The translations under genes were made by a program, and so were the position numbers. The notes beneath the pieces were generated by a model, which did not search any database, had not been told where the DNA came from, and saw nothing but the letters and a program-made list of their open reading frames with translations. From Crocinitomicaceae bacterium (GTDB taxonomy: Bacteria; Bacteroidota; Bacteroidia; Flavobacteriales_D; Crocinitomicaceae), in assembly GCA_014762645.1 (NCBI GenBank), contig JABURP010000071.1:1-64000 (forward strand): a stretch of 64,000 bases of DNA, given 5' to 3'. Below are positions 42,324 to 51,601 of this stretch, piece by piece (the first letter of the stretch is position 1; each line of letters opens with the position of its first letter).

Positions 42324-44057
42324 ATGGCAGGAGGAAAGGAAACCCCAAGACAAAAAATGATCGGTATGATGTACCTGGTACTTACCGCTCTTTTAGCACT
42401 GAATGTTTCGAAGCAAGTTATTGCTGCGTTCATTACCCTAAACGACAAGCTGGACGCTTCAGCAGAAAACATTGATCACAAAATTGAATCCAACTATAGT
42501 GGGTTTGATAAGCGGAGAGCAACATTGAAGCTCAGAGGTGGAGACACAAAACTCGTGGATTTGTGGCAATCAAAAGCAGATGAATTGAAGGATCAATCAG
42601 ATTTGGCAGTAGATTACTTATTGAGAGAATGTAACGCTATGATTGAAGAGGCAGAAGGCAAAGACTGGATTAAGGAAGAAGAGACGATTGAAACCAAGGA
42701 TGGAGAATTTAGTGTAGTGAAAGAATTGCACTCACTTTATGAAATTCAGGCATACGACAACTATGACATTCCAACGGGAATGTTTGTGGGAGGTGATCCA
42801 CGTGATCCAAAAGAAAGAGGATTGATGATTCCGAAAAAGGTGCATGAATTCAGGGATCAGGTTTGCACCCTAATGGGAACCTATAAGGATGGCAGTAATG
42901 ACTGGGTGTTTACGGCACCGTCCAACGAAGATGGATTGCTAGAAGCGCTGGCCAGTTGTAACCCGGATGATACGGCGAAGATCAAACAGGTTTACGAGTC
43001 ACTGACCTATCCTGAAATGCTTCCGGCTCATGGAGAAGGGATGGACCTTCCGTGGCCTTCAGTGATGTTCGATCATGCACCAATTGTGGCAGCAGCAGCC
43101 ATGTTTACCTCTGTAAAACTTGACATCAAAAACACCGAATCTGTCGTGTCTGAGTTCATGTTGTCCAAAATTGACGTGCAGCCATTTGATTTTAATAAAA
43201 TTGAACCGCTGGCTTTTGCCCGGTCAAGTTATTTAAATCAGGGAGATTCAATGGATCTCAGTGTTATGATTGCGGCATATGATTCCAACGAAGTTTCAAA
43301 AATACGCTATGGAATAGATGCGGATACGGCCAACCCGGCGTCCTGGAAAACAACTGAGGGCAAAATCCCGATTCACGCCAGTTCACCGGGTTCTCACATG
43401 ATTAAGGGACAAATTGGTGTAAAAGAAAGAGGAGAACTCAGTTGGAAAAACTTCTCATACAGTTACAACGTTGGTCAGCCTATGGGTGTGGTGGCATTAC
43501 CTGAAATGCGCGTATTGTACTGGGGGTATGACAATGTTGTTGAAGGAACGGCATCCGGTTTTGACCCGAACAAAGTGACTTTATCCGGGCATGGATGTAC
43601 ATTGCGCAGAACGTCAAATGGGAAATACGTTGCAGAAGTAAGTAATGGGACCAGGGATGCAAGTATTACCGTGAGTGCAAGAAGGGATGATGGAAGCTCA
43701 GTAAATCTTGGTAGATACGAGTTTGAATGTAAGCCTTTTCCGCCGGCTAATTTATATATCTCTGGCAAGAAATCGGGTGAGCCGGTTGCTTATCAGGCCA
43801 TCAGAAACATGAACAGAGTTGTGGTGGCAATGGACCCCTCAGCCCCTATTAAATCAGCAACGTATACGATTCTTGGAGGCGAAGTGTTTGTGTCTGGTGT
43901 TCAGGGATCTGGATCCATAAATAGCGGTGGTAGTCTTGACGATCGTGCACAAACAATCATCAATCAATCGCAGGGCAAAACGATTGCGTTTGAGGTGCGT
44001 TATAGAGGACCTGATGGTATAATCAGAATAGCCAACTACACGGGCAAAGTGAGATAA
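42324..44057 (+). CDS. gldM: GldM-type gliding motility/T9SS motor subunit, stand-alone copy
   Basis: This 577-residue protein has the GldM N-terminal signature GKETPRQKMIGMMYLVLTAL with one membrane helix (about 11-35) and a long periplasmic part with Ig-like domains, ending RYRGPDGIIRIANYTGKV. GldM forms, with GldL, the proton-driven motor that powers type IX secretion and gliding. In most gliding relatives gldK, gldL, gldM and gldN are contiguous, but here gldM is flanked by unrelated minus-strand genes. It may therefore be an extra paralogue, or the cluster may be broken. It is 50-60 residues longer than the common length. Confidence 0.9.
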   Translation: MAGGKETPRQKMIGMMYLVLTALLALNVSKQVIAAFITLNDKLDASAENIDHKIESNYSGFDKRRATLKLRGGDTKLVDLWQSKADELKDQSDLAVDYLLRECNAMIEEAEGKDWIKEEETIETKDGEFSVVKELHSLYEIQAYDNYDIPTGMFVGGDPRDPKERGLMIPKKVHEFRDQVCTLMGTYKDGSNDWVFTAPSNEDGLLEALASCNPDDTAKIKQVYESLTYPEMLPAHGEGMDLPWPSVMFDHAPIVAAAAMFTSVKLDIKNTESVVSEFMLSKIDVQPFDFNKIEPLAFARSSYLNQGDSMDLSVMIAAYDSNEVSKIRYGIDADTANPASWKTTEGKIPIHASSPGSHMIKGQIGVKERGELSWKNFSYSYNVGQPMGVVALPEMRVLYWGYDNVVEGTASGFDPNKVTLSGHGCTLRRTSNGKYVAEVSNGTRDASITVSARRDDGSSVNLGRYEFECKPFPPANLYISGKKSGEPVAYQAIRNMNRVVVAMDPSAPIKSATYTILGGEVFVSGVQGSGSINSGGSLDDRAQTIINQSQGKTIAFEVRYRGPDGIIRIANYTGKVR

Positions 44058-44082
44058 TTTTATTGCCGATTAAGCGTTCAAT

Positions 44083-44117
44083 AAAAGGGTGTCAGCATTA
44101 TGTTGATGCCCTTTTTT
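44083..44117. terminator. Bidirectional terminator between gldM and the carboxylase gene
   Basis: The stem AAAAGGG / CCCTTTT continues with a weaker 5-bp extension and a 9-nt loop, flanked by A runs and by TTTTTT (44112-44117). The gldM stop is 26 nt before it and the minus-strand carboxylase stop is 9 nt after it. Confidence 0.75.
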
Positions 44118-44125
44118 ATGATTTC

Positions 44126-45667
44126 CTACAGAGGAATGTTCCCGTGTTTCTTTTTCGGTAAGTGACTTACTTTGTTCTTTAGCATATCAAAGGCGCGAAT
44201 CAATTTTTGCCGTGTGTCTGCCGGTTCAATCACTTCGTCAATAAAGCCATGGGAAGCTGCATTGTAAGGATGGGCAAAAAGCTCTGCGTATTCCGCTTCT
44301 TTTTCGGCTAATTTTGCTTCCGGATCTTTAGCTTCCTGAATTTCTTTTCTGAAGATGATCTCTGCCGCTCCTTTGGCACCCATTACGGCGATTTCTGCAC
44401 TTGGCCAGGCGTAATTCATATCTGCACCAATATGCTTGGAGTTCATTACGTCATAAGCACCACCATAGGCCTTACGCGTAATAACGGTTACTCTTGGCAC
44501 TGTGGCCTCACAAAACGCATACAACAACTTGGCACCATTGGTGATAATACCGTTCCATTCCTGATCTGTTCCCGGAAGGAATCCTGGTACGTCTTCCAAC
44601 ACAAGTAGCGGAATATTAAAGGCATCACAAAAGCGTACAAAACGCGCAGCTTTGTTGGATGAATCAATATCAAGGACTCCGGCCAGGAAAGCGGGTTGAT
44701 TAGCTACCACACCAATACTCTTACCGTCCAGAAAAGCGAATCCTACAACAATATTTTGTGCGAAATTTTCATGTACCTCATAAAATGAACCTTCATCTAC
44801 CACTAGATTGATAACATCTTTGATATTGTAAGGTTGATTTGGGTTTTCCGGTACGATCGAATTGAGGTCTTCTCTGTTACTGCCTTTACCATTATATGGA
44901 TATTTTGGAGATTCTTCCTCACAGTTTTGCGGTAAATACGACAGGAGTTTTTTGATATCATTAATGCATTTCAGGTCATTTTCAACAGAAAAATGAGCTA
45001 CTCCTGATTTTTCAGAGTGGGTTGATGCTCCACCCAATTCTTCAGAAGTTACTTCTTCATGGGTAACCGTTTTTACGACGTTGGGCCCGGTAACAAACAT
45101 GAAGGATGAATCCTGCACCATGTAGGTAAAATCAGTAAGTGCCGGAGAATAAACAGCTCCACCGGCGCATGGTCCCATAATGGCTGAAATTTGAGGGATA
45201 ACTCCTGATGCAAGCGTGTTTCGGTAAAAGATGTCTGCGTATCCACCCAGTGAAACAACACCCTCCTGAATTCGTGCCCCTCCAGAGTCGTTTAACCCAA
45301 TTAATGGGATACCGTTCTGCAGGGCCAGATCCATAATCCGAACTATTTTTTTAGCGTGAATTTCAGCCAGGGAACCTCCAAAAACCGTAAAATCTTGTGA
45401 AAAAACATAAACGGGACGATCGTGAACCTTTCCATAACCTGTAATCACTCCGTCACCGTAAAACTTTTGTTTGTCTAATCCAAAATTGGTGGAGCGGTGT
45501 GTGGCTAACATTCCAATCTCTTCAAAAGTTCCTTCATCCAAAAGCAACTTTATTCGTTCTCTCGCAGTTAGCTTGCCTTTACCGTGCTGAGATTCAATTC
45601 TTTTGTCTCCTCCACCTTTTAAGGCTTCTTCTTTTTTCTTGTTTAATACATCAAGTCTGTTGCTCAT
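44126..45667 (-). CDS. Acyl-CoA carboxylase carboxyltransferase (beta) subunit, propionyl-CoA type
   Basis: This 513-residue protein has the two crotonase-like halves of the biotin-dependent carboxyltransferase. The N-half has LNDSGGARIQEGVVSLGGYA and the CoA-binding GPCAGGAVYSPA; the C-half has VVANQPAFLAGVLDID, EDVPGFLPGTDQEWNGI and TRKAYGGAYDVM. It transfers carboxyl from carboxybiotin to an acyl-CoA, with propionyl-CoA the most likely substrate by overall similarity. The biotin carboxylase and carrier subunits are not adjacent here. The length matches the PccB/MmdA family. Confidence 0.92.
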   Translation of the reverse strand: MSNRLDVLNKKKEEALKGGGDKRIESQHGKGKLTARERIKLLLDEGTFEEIGMLATHRSTNFGLDKQKFYGDGVITGYGKVHDRPVYVFSQDFTVFGGSLAEIHAKKIVRIMDLALQNGIPLIGLNDSGGARIQEGVVSLGGYADIFYRNTLASGVIPQISAIMGPCAGGAVYSPALTDFTYMVQDSSFMFVTGPNVVKTVTHEEVTSEELGGASTHSEKSGVAHFSVENDLKCINDIKKLLSYLPQNCEEESPKYPYNGKGSNREDLNSIVPENPNQPYNIKDVINLVVDEGSFYEVHENFAQNIVVGFAFLDGKSIGVVANQPAFLAGVLDIDSSNKAARFVRFCDAFNIPLLVLEDVPGFLPGTDQEWNGIITNGAKLLYAFCEATVPRVTVITRKAYGGAYDVMNSKHIGADMNYAWPSAEIAVMGAKGAAEIIFRKEIQEAKDPEAKLAEKEAEYAELFAHPYNAASHGFIDEVIEPADTRQKLIRAFDMLKNKVSHLPKKKHGNIPL

Positions 45668-45785
45668 GGTTTGCTTAAATCAATAGGTCGTAAAGGTAAA
45701 AACAATTGGTGAAAAAAATCCGACTAAGATTGAAGCGCAGCCTTTTTGTAGAATTGAAAGGTTCACGCACAAAAGATTATGCTGG

Positions 45786-46196
45786 TTATTCTCTTTTCTT
45801 CAACCAAAAATCTACCGAGTAACGGCTGGGGTTGATGCTGAACACGATCAATATGGCAGCAAACAGCAAATGGATGAATTGTGAAGGCATGGCTCCCCAA
45901 TTTTCTGATAAGCCGGAACCTGTGATCAGTAATATCATTAACAGTCCAACAGCAAAAGCGGTAAGTCTGGTTTTAAAGCCAATCAGCAATAAAATTCCGG
46001 TAAGTAATTGAATTATCGGTATGCAATATCCGGCGAACAGGACGACGTGGGCTGGTAAAAAGGTATCTGAATAGACAGCAACCGTAGAATCTGCAAATTG
46101 GGTGAGTTTCGGGAGTCTGACAATTCCATGTGTAAGCATACTGGCCGCCAGTCCCAGGCGAACCAACAATGCAGCTAGAGGTTCCATTGAGGTCAT
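45786..46196 (-). CDS. DoxX-family membrane protein
   Basis: This 136-residue protein has four membrane helices and the family blocks LAASMLTHGIVRL, GYCIPIIQLLTGILLLIGFKTRLTAF and WGAMPSQFIHLLFAAIL. DoxX-like proteins are inner-membrane components linked to redox or quinone-related functions, with no firm activity assigned here. The chosen start (46196, MTSM) could also be the ATG three codons later. It is 120 nt from the carboxylase gene and in the same direction. Confidence 0.85.
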   Translation of the reverse strand: MTSMEPLAALLVRLGLAASMLTHGIVRLPKLTQFADSTVAVYSDTFLPAHVVLFAGYCIPIIQLLTGILLLIGFKTRLTAFAVGLLMILLITGSGLSENWGAMPSQFIHLLFAAILIVFSINPSRYSVDFWLKKRE

Positions 46197-46261
46197 AGGA
46201 TTATTTTTTATTCAACTACAACCAACTAAAATATAGTGAGAAAAGCAAATAATTCCGGTGT

Positions 46262-46306
46262 AAAAAAGCAACCCTGACATTACACCATAGTGGCGTAAGT
46301 CAGGGT
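46262..46306 (-). terminator. Terminator of the PD40/OmpA gene
   Basis: On the minus strand the stem ACCCTGAC-TTAC-CC / GG-GTAA-GTCAGGGT with a 5-nt ATAGT loop is followed by GCTTTTTTA. It lies 26 nt after the stop codon. Confidence 0.8.
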
Positions 46307-46331
46307 AACAGATTGCTATGAGAAAACTTGA

Positions 46332-48932
46332 CTAGTTTTCGAGTATGGTAAACTCTACTCGTCTATTCAAGGCTTTCCCCTCTTCTGTAGCGTTATCCGC
46401 CACAGGTTTTTCCATACCGTATCCTTTGGCGTCCAAACGTCCGGCATCTATGCCTTTCTGGACCAGATACGCTTTTACGGCAGAGGCTCGTTTTTGAGAA
46501 AGGTCTTTATTAAATTCTTTGTTACCGACATTGTCCGTATGTCCTGATAATTCAATTTTTACTGAAGGATTTGCATTTAAGAACTTGATCACACGATCCA
46601 ACTCTGAAAATGATTCTTTCTTCAATTCAGCTTTTCCGGTTTCAAAGAATATATTATTCAATCGAACAGTTGCACCTACTTCTATGGGTACCAGGTACAG
46701 GTCTCTTTTAATCTCCTGATATTCTCCAATATTGGTAAGGTCAAGATTATCTGAAATTCCAATAAACCCTTCTGCTCCAGCTGTGAAGTCATAATTGATT
46801 CCATAAGGCAGAACAATAGTGTATTCACCTGTAGATGGATTTGTTCTGGCAATACCGTAGTTTTTACCGTCGATTAAGCCGTTGTACACAATAGATGCAT
46901 CAAGCGGTTCGTTGGTTTTTTTGTTCAACACTTTTCCAGAAATCAGTACTACAGGATCTGGTTGTACTTCTTCTTTCAATTTAATTCGTACGATATCTTC
47001 TCTTCCTTTAGAGTTGTTACTGCTGGCCATATAGGCATACTTACCCTGGGCATCAATCGTATAATAGGCATCCCAGTTTTCAGTGTTGATCTCATCACCG
47101 AGATTTACCGGTTCTGTCCAATTGGTCCAGGTATCGTCTTTGCGTTGAACCATCCAAATATCATTGCTTCCAATTGATCCCTCTCGATTGGAAGAAAAGT
47201 ATAAGGTTTTGCCATCAGAGGCCAGGAACGGTGAATGTTCATCTCCATCTGTGTTAATGGTTGGCCCTAACAAGACAGGACGTGACCAGCTACCATCTTC
47301 TTCCAGGTGTGACGCGTAAAGGTCCTGATCGTCGTCACCTTCTTCTTCAGAGAAAGACATAATGATGTGTTTTCCATCTTGCGTCCAATACGCTCCAACG
47401 TATTTTCCCTGTGACATATCGTCATAATCCTTGATTTCACATTTTACAGGGTCTGACCAACCGGTTGTGGTTCGGTAGATCATAGAATACCCTCTTTCTC
47501 CAGTAGATTTACCATTTTCAAACACCCCTTTGATCATCATAGAGTTACCATCCGGACTTACTCCGGCAATCATATTATACTGTTGATTATTCAAGGGTAA
47601 ACTCATACGTTTTGCGGTGGCGTTCTCCAGCCCATTTGAAATATCTGCGTACCATACATCCTGTGAATAAATGGAACCATTATAATTTTGAGGATGATCG
47701 GAACGAATGAAATAAAGTGTTTTTCCATCCGGTGATACTATAGGTAAAATTTCCGTATAAGTAGTGTTGACATGTGGATCAAGATTTTCTACGACTTCTG
47801 ACTTAAAGCCTTTAAATACACGGTCATCCTTCTTCTTTCCAAATTTGTACATCACCTGAAATTGTCCACCAAAAGTTGACATCACAGATCTGTAATCCTT
47901 GTTATCTGTGGTGCCCGGATCGTTGGCTTGAAGTCTGTCATGTAAACCGTTAAAATCAAATGATGGCCAAATATTTAGTTGACCGTACATCCGCAGGCCG
48001 AACATCACCGGAACTTTTTTGAACGGGTTGATGAAGAGTTGCCCCTGGTAGCTCAAACCACCGTTAAAACCTTTACCCACTTTAGATTTTGTCCCCACAC
48101 TGTCAATTGACCAGTTAGCAATATTGGCGTGTAAACCCCATCCGTGGGTAAAGGCAAATAAACCGCCTTCTTTTTTGAAATTTCCTTTCATCATAGTAAA
48201 GCCGATTGTATGCATATTGAATCGACTGTTGATGTATGAGGCTGTTTCATAATCCGTCTTAACAGACCGGTTTTGGTACATCAATTCCAGAAAATTGTGA
48301 CCCTTGGTTCGGAACCCCATCATTAAATTAAATCCTTTGCTGATTTTTTGTGAAGTACCGTCACCGTAGTTTTCAATAACATTATTAAACCCTTTAAATG
48401 GAGACCAGGCTACGTCAAAACCAACGCCACCATAAGCGGGCGCCCAGGAATCTCCTATTTGAGGACCAAATGGACCCGTTGGGCCATCATAGTTGATCAT
48501 TGCGGATAAGTGCGGAGCCAGATTGTGATAAGTTGTTTTATCTACAAACCACATGAGTTCGATAATCCACTTGTCTTTGATGTAACTCAAAAATGTGACC
48601 GCCCTGTCTGTTGTCAACTCCTTTAAAATGTCTGCCACTTTTGATCGCTTGGACGAACTGAGTATGAGCAACAATTTTAACCGGGCATCTTCGTCACCAC
48701 CTTCTGCCTGTTGCATAAGCAGTTCAACGAGTAATGCACCCGTCTCGGCGTCGTTTTCATCAACTACCTGAACAGCTTTAATTTCTTTCGCCCCATCTAT
48801 TGTTTCATAGTGAGGAGTATATTTTGCATGAAATTCTTCGTACGACATTTGGGACCATGCACCCATTCCCAACATTACAAAAGCAGCCATTAGCACAACT
48901 TTTGGTCGAAATACATTAAATACACAATTCAT
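46332..48932 (-). CDS. Outer-membrane protein with PD40 propeller, carboxypeptidase-regulatory and OmpA domains
   Basis: This 866-residue protein has a signal peptide (ending GMGAWSQ). An unassigned helical region of about 100 residues comes first, then a barrel-like region (about 130-370). PD40/WD40-like repeats follow (about 385-620: ILPIVSPDGKTLYFIRSD, PFLASDGKTLYFSSNREG), then a CarboxypepD_reg-like domain (about 645-720). The end is an OmpA peptidoglycan-binding domain (about 745-866: LSGHTDNVGNKEFNKDLSQKRA). The order PD40-regulatory-OmpA matches PorE-type T9SS anchors, but the N-terminal part does not. ATG at 48932 is chosen because a -7 box covers the upstream TTG. Confidence 0.88.
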   Translation of the reverse strand: MNCVFNVFRPKVVLMAAFVMLGMGAWSQMSYEEFHAKYTPHYETIDGAKEIKAVQVVDENDAETGALLVELLMQQAEGGDEDARLKLLLILSSSKRSKVADILKELTTDRAVTFLSYIKDKWIIELMWFVDKTTYHNLAPHLSAMINYDGPTGPFGPQIGDSWAPAYGGVGFDVAWSPFKGFNNVIENYGDGTSQKISKGFNLMMGFRTKGHNFLELMYQNRSVKTDYETASYINSRFNMHTIGFTMMKGNFKKEGGLFAFTHGWGLHANIANWSIDSVGTKSKVGKGFNGGLSYQGQLFINPFKKVPVMFGLRMYGQLNIWPSFDFNGLHDRLQANDPGTTDNKDYRSVMSTFGGQFQVMYKFGKKKDDRVFKGFKSEVVENLDPHVNTTYTEILPIVSPDGKTLYFIRSDHPQNYNGSIYSQDVWYADISNGLENATAKRMSLPLNNQQYNMIAGVSPDGNSMMIKGVFENGKSTGERGYSMIYRTTTGWSDPVKCEIKDYDDMSQGKYVGAYWTQDGKHIIMSFSEEEGDDDQDLYASHLEEDGSWSRPVLLGPTINTDGDEHSPFLASDGKTLYFSSNREGSIGSNDIWMVQRKDDTWTNWTEPVNLGDEINTENWDAYYTIDAQGKYAYMASSNNSKGREDIVRIKLKEEVQPDPVVLISGKVLNKKTNEPLDASIVYNGLIDGKNYGIARTNPSTGEYTIVLPYGINYDFTAGAEGFIGISDNLDLTNIGEYQEIKRDLYLVPIEVGATVRLNNIFFETGKAELKKESFSELDRVIKFLNANPSVKIELSGHTDNVGNKEFNKDLSQKRASAVKAYLVQKGIDAGRLDAKGYGMEKPVADNATEEGKALNRRVEFTILEN

Positions 48933-48950
48933 AGTAATCTGTTTATGAGA

Positions 48951-48958
48951 CAAATCTA
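48951..48958 (-). promoter_or_regulatory. Bacteroidota-type -7 box (TAGATTTG) of the PD40/OmpA gene
   Basis: On the minus strand it matches TAnnTTTG and ends 18 nt before the ATG at 48932. It overlaps an in-frame TTG at 48953, so that TTG is unlikely to be the start. A -33 box is not obvious. Confidence 0.5.
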
Positions 48959-49068
48959 GATTTCAGCATGGCTAGAGACCTAAGGTTCAACACGTAAATT
49001 GGCTAAGGGATTTACCGTAGTTGTGACAAATTTTATCTTGAAAATGAGGAATTAAGGACGGTTTAACA

Positions 49069-50010
49069 TCAATAGAATAGCCCCTGATTAGCCCCAAAAT
49101 TGAAGAAGAATTGTGGCTTTTCGATTTGTTGCCCTTCCAGGTAGAGATACTGACCACCACCCTCTGCTTGCATTGGGTAATGACATGGGCTGCGTTTAAT
49201 AAGTTTTACCGGAATTGGGTAATGATCGTGAATCAACTTATTTTGAAAGAAGTTCCGAACTTGTTCTGCGTCTATTCCAATATCCATTTGAATATTTTGA
49301 TTCAGTGGTACATAATTGTTTGGAATAAGGTAGTTAGCCCGAAGCCCCAGCGTACTGAGACAAAGCCCACCATATTTACATTTTTGATCTGTTTTGTAAC
49401 CGAATCGAGCGGGATAATCTGAGTCCGTCACTTTTCTACAAACCGTATAATCATCTGTCCATAGTGTTGAACTGATCCCGAATTTGAAATTTTGGTAACG
49501 ATATTCAAGGATAAATGCACCGGTTCTGAAACGGTCTCTCCAACCATCACCGAAGCCAAAAAGATCGTTTTGTGTAGCGAATTTCATATCCAAAACATTG
49601 GCACTTAATATTCCTGCGGTTTGAGAGGTATTAAATTTATCCAGATAGATGAGGTAATCATATCCGATTGAATAGTCTTGTAATAAGTTATTTTCAGCCT
49701 GACCAATAAATGGATTTCGATCGTCAACTTTTCTTCCAAATCCTAATTGAAATCCACTGGAAAGTTGAAGTTCCAAACCATTTTCTTTAAGTCCGAATGA
49801 TTGAAAATTGTAGTATCCCCGAACACCTGCATTGACCTGTGCAAATGCGTAGGTGTAATAGGCAGACGCACTCAGCCCAATTCGGTTAACATGTGTTCCA
49901 AATGAAAAACTCAATCCTGCTGAAACCCCATAAAATGACTCCGGAGAGGATTCCTGGGCGACAGTACTCAAGTGAGTAATAATGAACGGTATGAGTAATA
50001 ATTTTCTCAC
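49069..50010 (-). CDS. Predicted outer-membrane beta-barrel protein, function unknown
   Basis: The GTG start at 50010 gives 313 residues beginning with a good signal peptide (RKLLLIPFIITHLSTVAQ); a TTG start further upstream would put charged residues before it. The mature protein has alternating hydrophobic strands (GVSAGLSFSFGTHVNRIGLSASAYYTYAF and similar), a Tyr/Phe-rich middle and FYNFQSFG. A late Cys pair (KCKYGGLC) may form a disulphide. It resembles a PorP-like barrel in design but lacks the clear PorP N-terminus. It is divergent from the vWA gene. Confidence 0.65.
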   Translation of the reverse strand: MRKLLLIPFIITHLSTVAQESSPESFYGVSAGLSFSFGTHVNRIGLSASAYYTYAFAQVNAGVRGYYNFQSFGLKENGLELQLSSGFQLGFGRKVDDRNPFIGQAENNLLQDYSIGYDYLIYLDKFNTSQTAGILSANVLDMKFATQNDLFGFGDGWRDRFRTGAFILEYRYQNFKFGISSTLWTDDYTVCRKVTDSDYPARFGYKTDQKCKYGGLCLSTLGLRANYLIPNNYVPLNQNIQMDIGIDAEQVRNFFQNKLIHDHYPIPVKLIKRSPCHYPMQAEGGGQYLYLEGQQIEKPQFFFNFGANQGLFY

Positions 50011-50107
50011 AACACTAGTGTAGTGCAATAATTAAGCCTAATTTACGAAATGTAATTTGGTCTGTAAATTGTTGTAACAAAAGCATAGATTAAAACTATA
50101 TTAGCAC

Positions 50108-51595
50108 ATGCGCAGGGGTTTCCTACTTATTATATTGTTTTTGAGCTGTCAGTCCTATGGACAGATAGAGCCCAATAAAACGGAGTTTTCGTTTGGAGAT
50201 CTCTATGATGGTTCTCAAACTTATACGGATATAACATTTACCAACAAGTCGGATAAAGTTCAGTATTTACTAACCATTGATAAACCAATGGATGTGTATT
50301 ACATTTTTTCAGGTAAACGCATACTTCCGGATAGTAGTATCACCATTCGTTTTAAGGTTAACGACAGGAAAAAGGGACGCTTTAATTACCGGGTGGATGT
50401 TTATTTCAGTGAGCCCAGAGATCCAATTACCATTGAATTAAGTGGTAATCTTAAAGAGACCAGTCAGCAAAGTTCGCTTACTGCTTGTCCAGACTTTAAT
50501 TCTGCACCACCGGAAAAAATGAACGAATTTGATTTGGTCGTAAGGGTAATTGATTCTATTACACGGGAACCTATTAATAATGCTAAAGTATATATGGTTT
50601 CAAGCGGCGAATTAGTGGGTAGTTACTCAACAAATTTTAAAGGGGTTGTGAAAAAACGAATGATGTTGGGCTACTATTATATTACAGCACAAAAGGAACC
50701 CTATAATTCCAATTATTTTGAAGGATACGTCAATTTTAAGCGAAATTACGTTGAAATTGAATTGAGTCAAAATCCGGTTATTGAAGAAGTACCAGAAGAT
50801 GAGCCGCTCGTTGAAGAACCGGTTGAAGAGGAGCCGGTAATTGAAGAGCTACCCGTTGAGGAAGAGCCTGATGTAATTGAGATTGTTATTAATGAGGATC
50901 CGCCGGAAGAAGAGCCAGTTGTCGAAGAAACGGTGCCGGATCCGGTGGTGGAGAATGATCCACCAGTGGAGAACAATCCGCCTGTGGTAGAGCCAACGAC
51001 TTTAGAAGAATTGCCAGATTCAGTTTTTACACCTGGATATTTTAAGTTCAACAACATTACCTTCATTCTGGACGTGTCACTTTCTATGAATGGAATGGGT
51101 AAAATGGATTTATTGAAATTATCCATGATAGAGTTGACAAAGATTCTCAGGCCGAATGATATTGTTTCTATGATCAAATACTCTTCTGAGGTAGAACGAA
51201 TAATGAATGGGTCTTCTGGAGATCAGAAAGAGGAGATTATTTCTGTAGTAAAAGGACTTAAAACAACCGGAATGACGGCTGGGGGTGATGCCATTAAAGA
51301 TGCGTACCGACTGAACCGCAAAAATTATATTGAAGGAGGGAATAACATTGTTATCATGATCACAGATGGTGTTTTCAATAAAGGTGACAAAGATTACCTG
51401 AAAACAATTCAGAAATACTATAATTCAATGGGTATTCGATTTTCTGTAGTGGGGATAAAAACCTCTGATTTTATTACGGCACACATGAAAAATATAGTCT
51501 CTGAGGGAGGTGGTGATTTTGTTCGTATTCTCACCGTTGAAGACGCCATGACAAAATTGATCAATGAAATCAAAAGGACGTCGTTTAAGTTCTAG
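50108..51595 (+). CDS. Exported protein with DUF1573-like, carboxypeptidase-regulatory and von Willebrand A domains
   Basis: This 495-residue protein has a signal peptide (MRRGFLLIILFLSCQSYGQ; the LSC could also be a lipobox). An Ig-like DUF1573-type domain follows (about 22-118), then a CarboxypepD_reg-like domain (about 140-220). Next come a Glu/Pro/Val-rich linker (about 221-305) and a vWA domain (about 318-495). The MIDAS metal site is intact: DVSLS at about 322, Thr in TGMTAGGDA, and Asp in MITDGVF. Such a layout suggests envelope protein-protein binding with a flexible spacer. The gene is convergent with the SiaC-like gene (6 nt). Confidence 0.85.
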   Translation: MRRGFLLIILFLSCQSYGQIEPNKTEFSFGDLYDGSQTYTDITFTNKSDKVQYLLTIDKPMDVYYIFSGKRILPDSSITIRFKVNDRKKGRFNYRVDVYFSEPRDPITIELSGNLKETSQQSSLTACPDFNSAPPEKMNEFDLVVRVIDSITREPINNAKVYMVSSGELVGSYSTNFKGVVKKRMMLGYYYITAQKEPYNSNYFEGYVNFKRNYVEIELSQNPVIEEVPEDEPLVEEPVEEEPVIEELPVEEEPDVIEIVINEDPPEEEPVVEETVPDPVVENDPPVENNPPVVEPTTLEELPDSVFTPGYFKFNNITFILDVSLSMNGMGKMDLLKLSMIELTKILRPNDIVSMIKYSSEVERIMNGSSGDQKEEIISVVKGLKTTGMTAGGDAIKDAYRLNRKNYIEGGNNIVIMITDGVFNKGDKDYLKTIQKYYNSMGIRFSVVGIKTSDFITAHMKNIVSEGGGDFVRILTVEDAMTKLINEIKRTSFKF

Positions 51596-51601
51596 CAGGG
51601 A

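Noticed and set aside
50767-51177. Minus-strand Ser/Gly/Thr-rich open frame opposite the vWA gene
   Set aside because: It is the mirror of the Glu/Pro/Val-coding linker codons on the plus strand. It has no start context, signal peptide or family resemblance.
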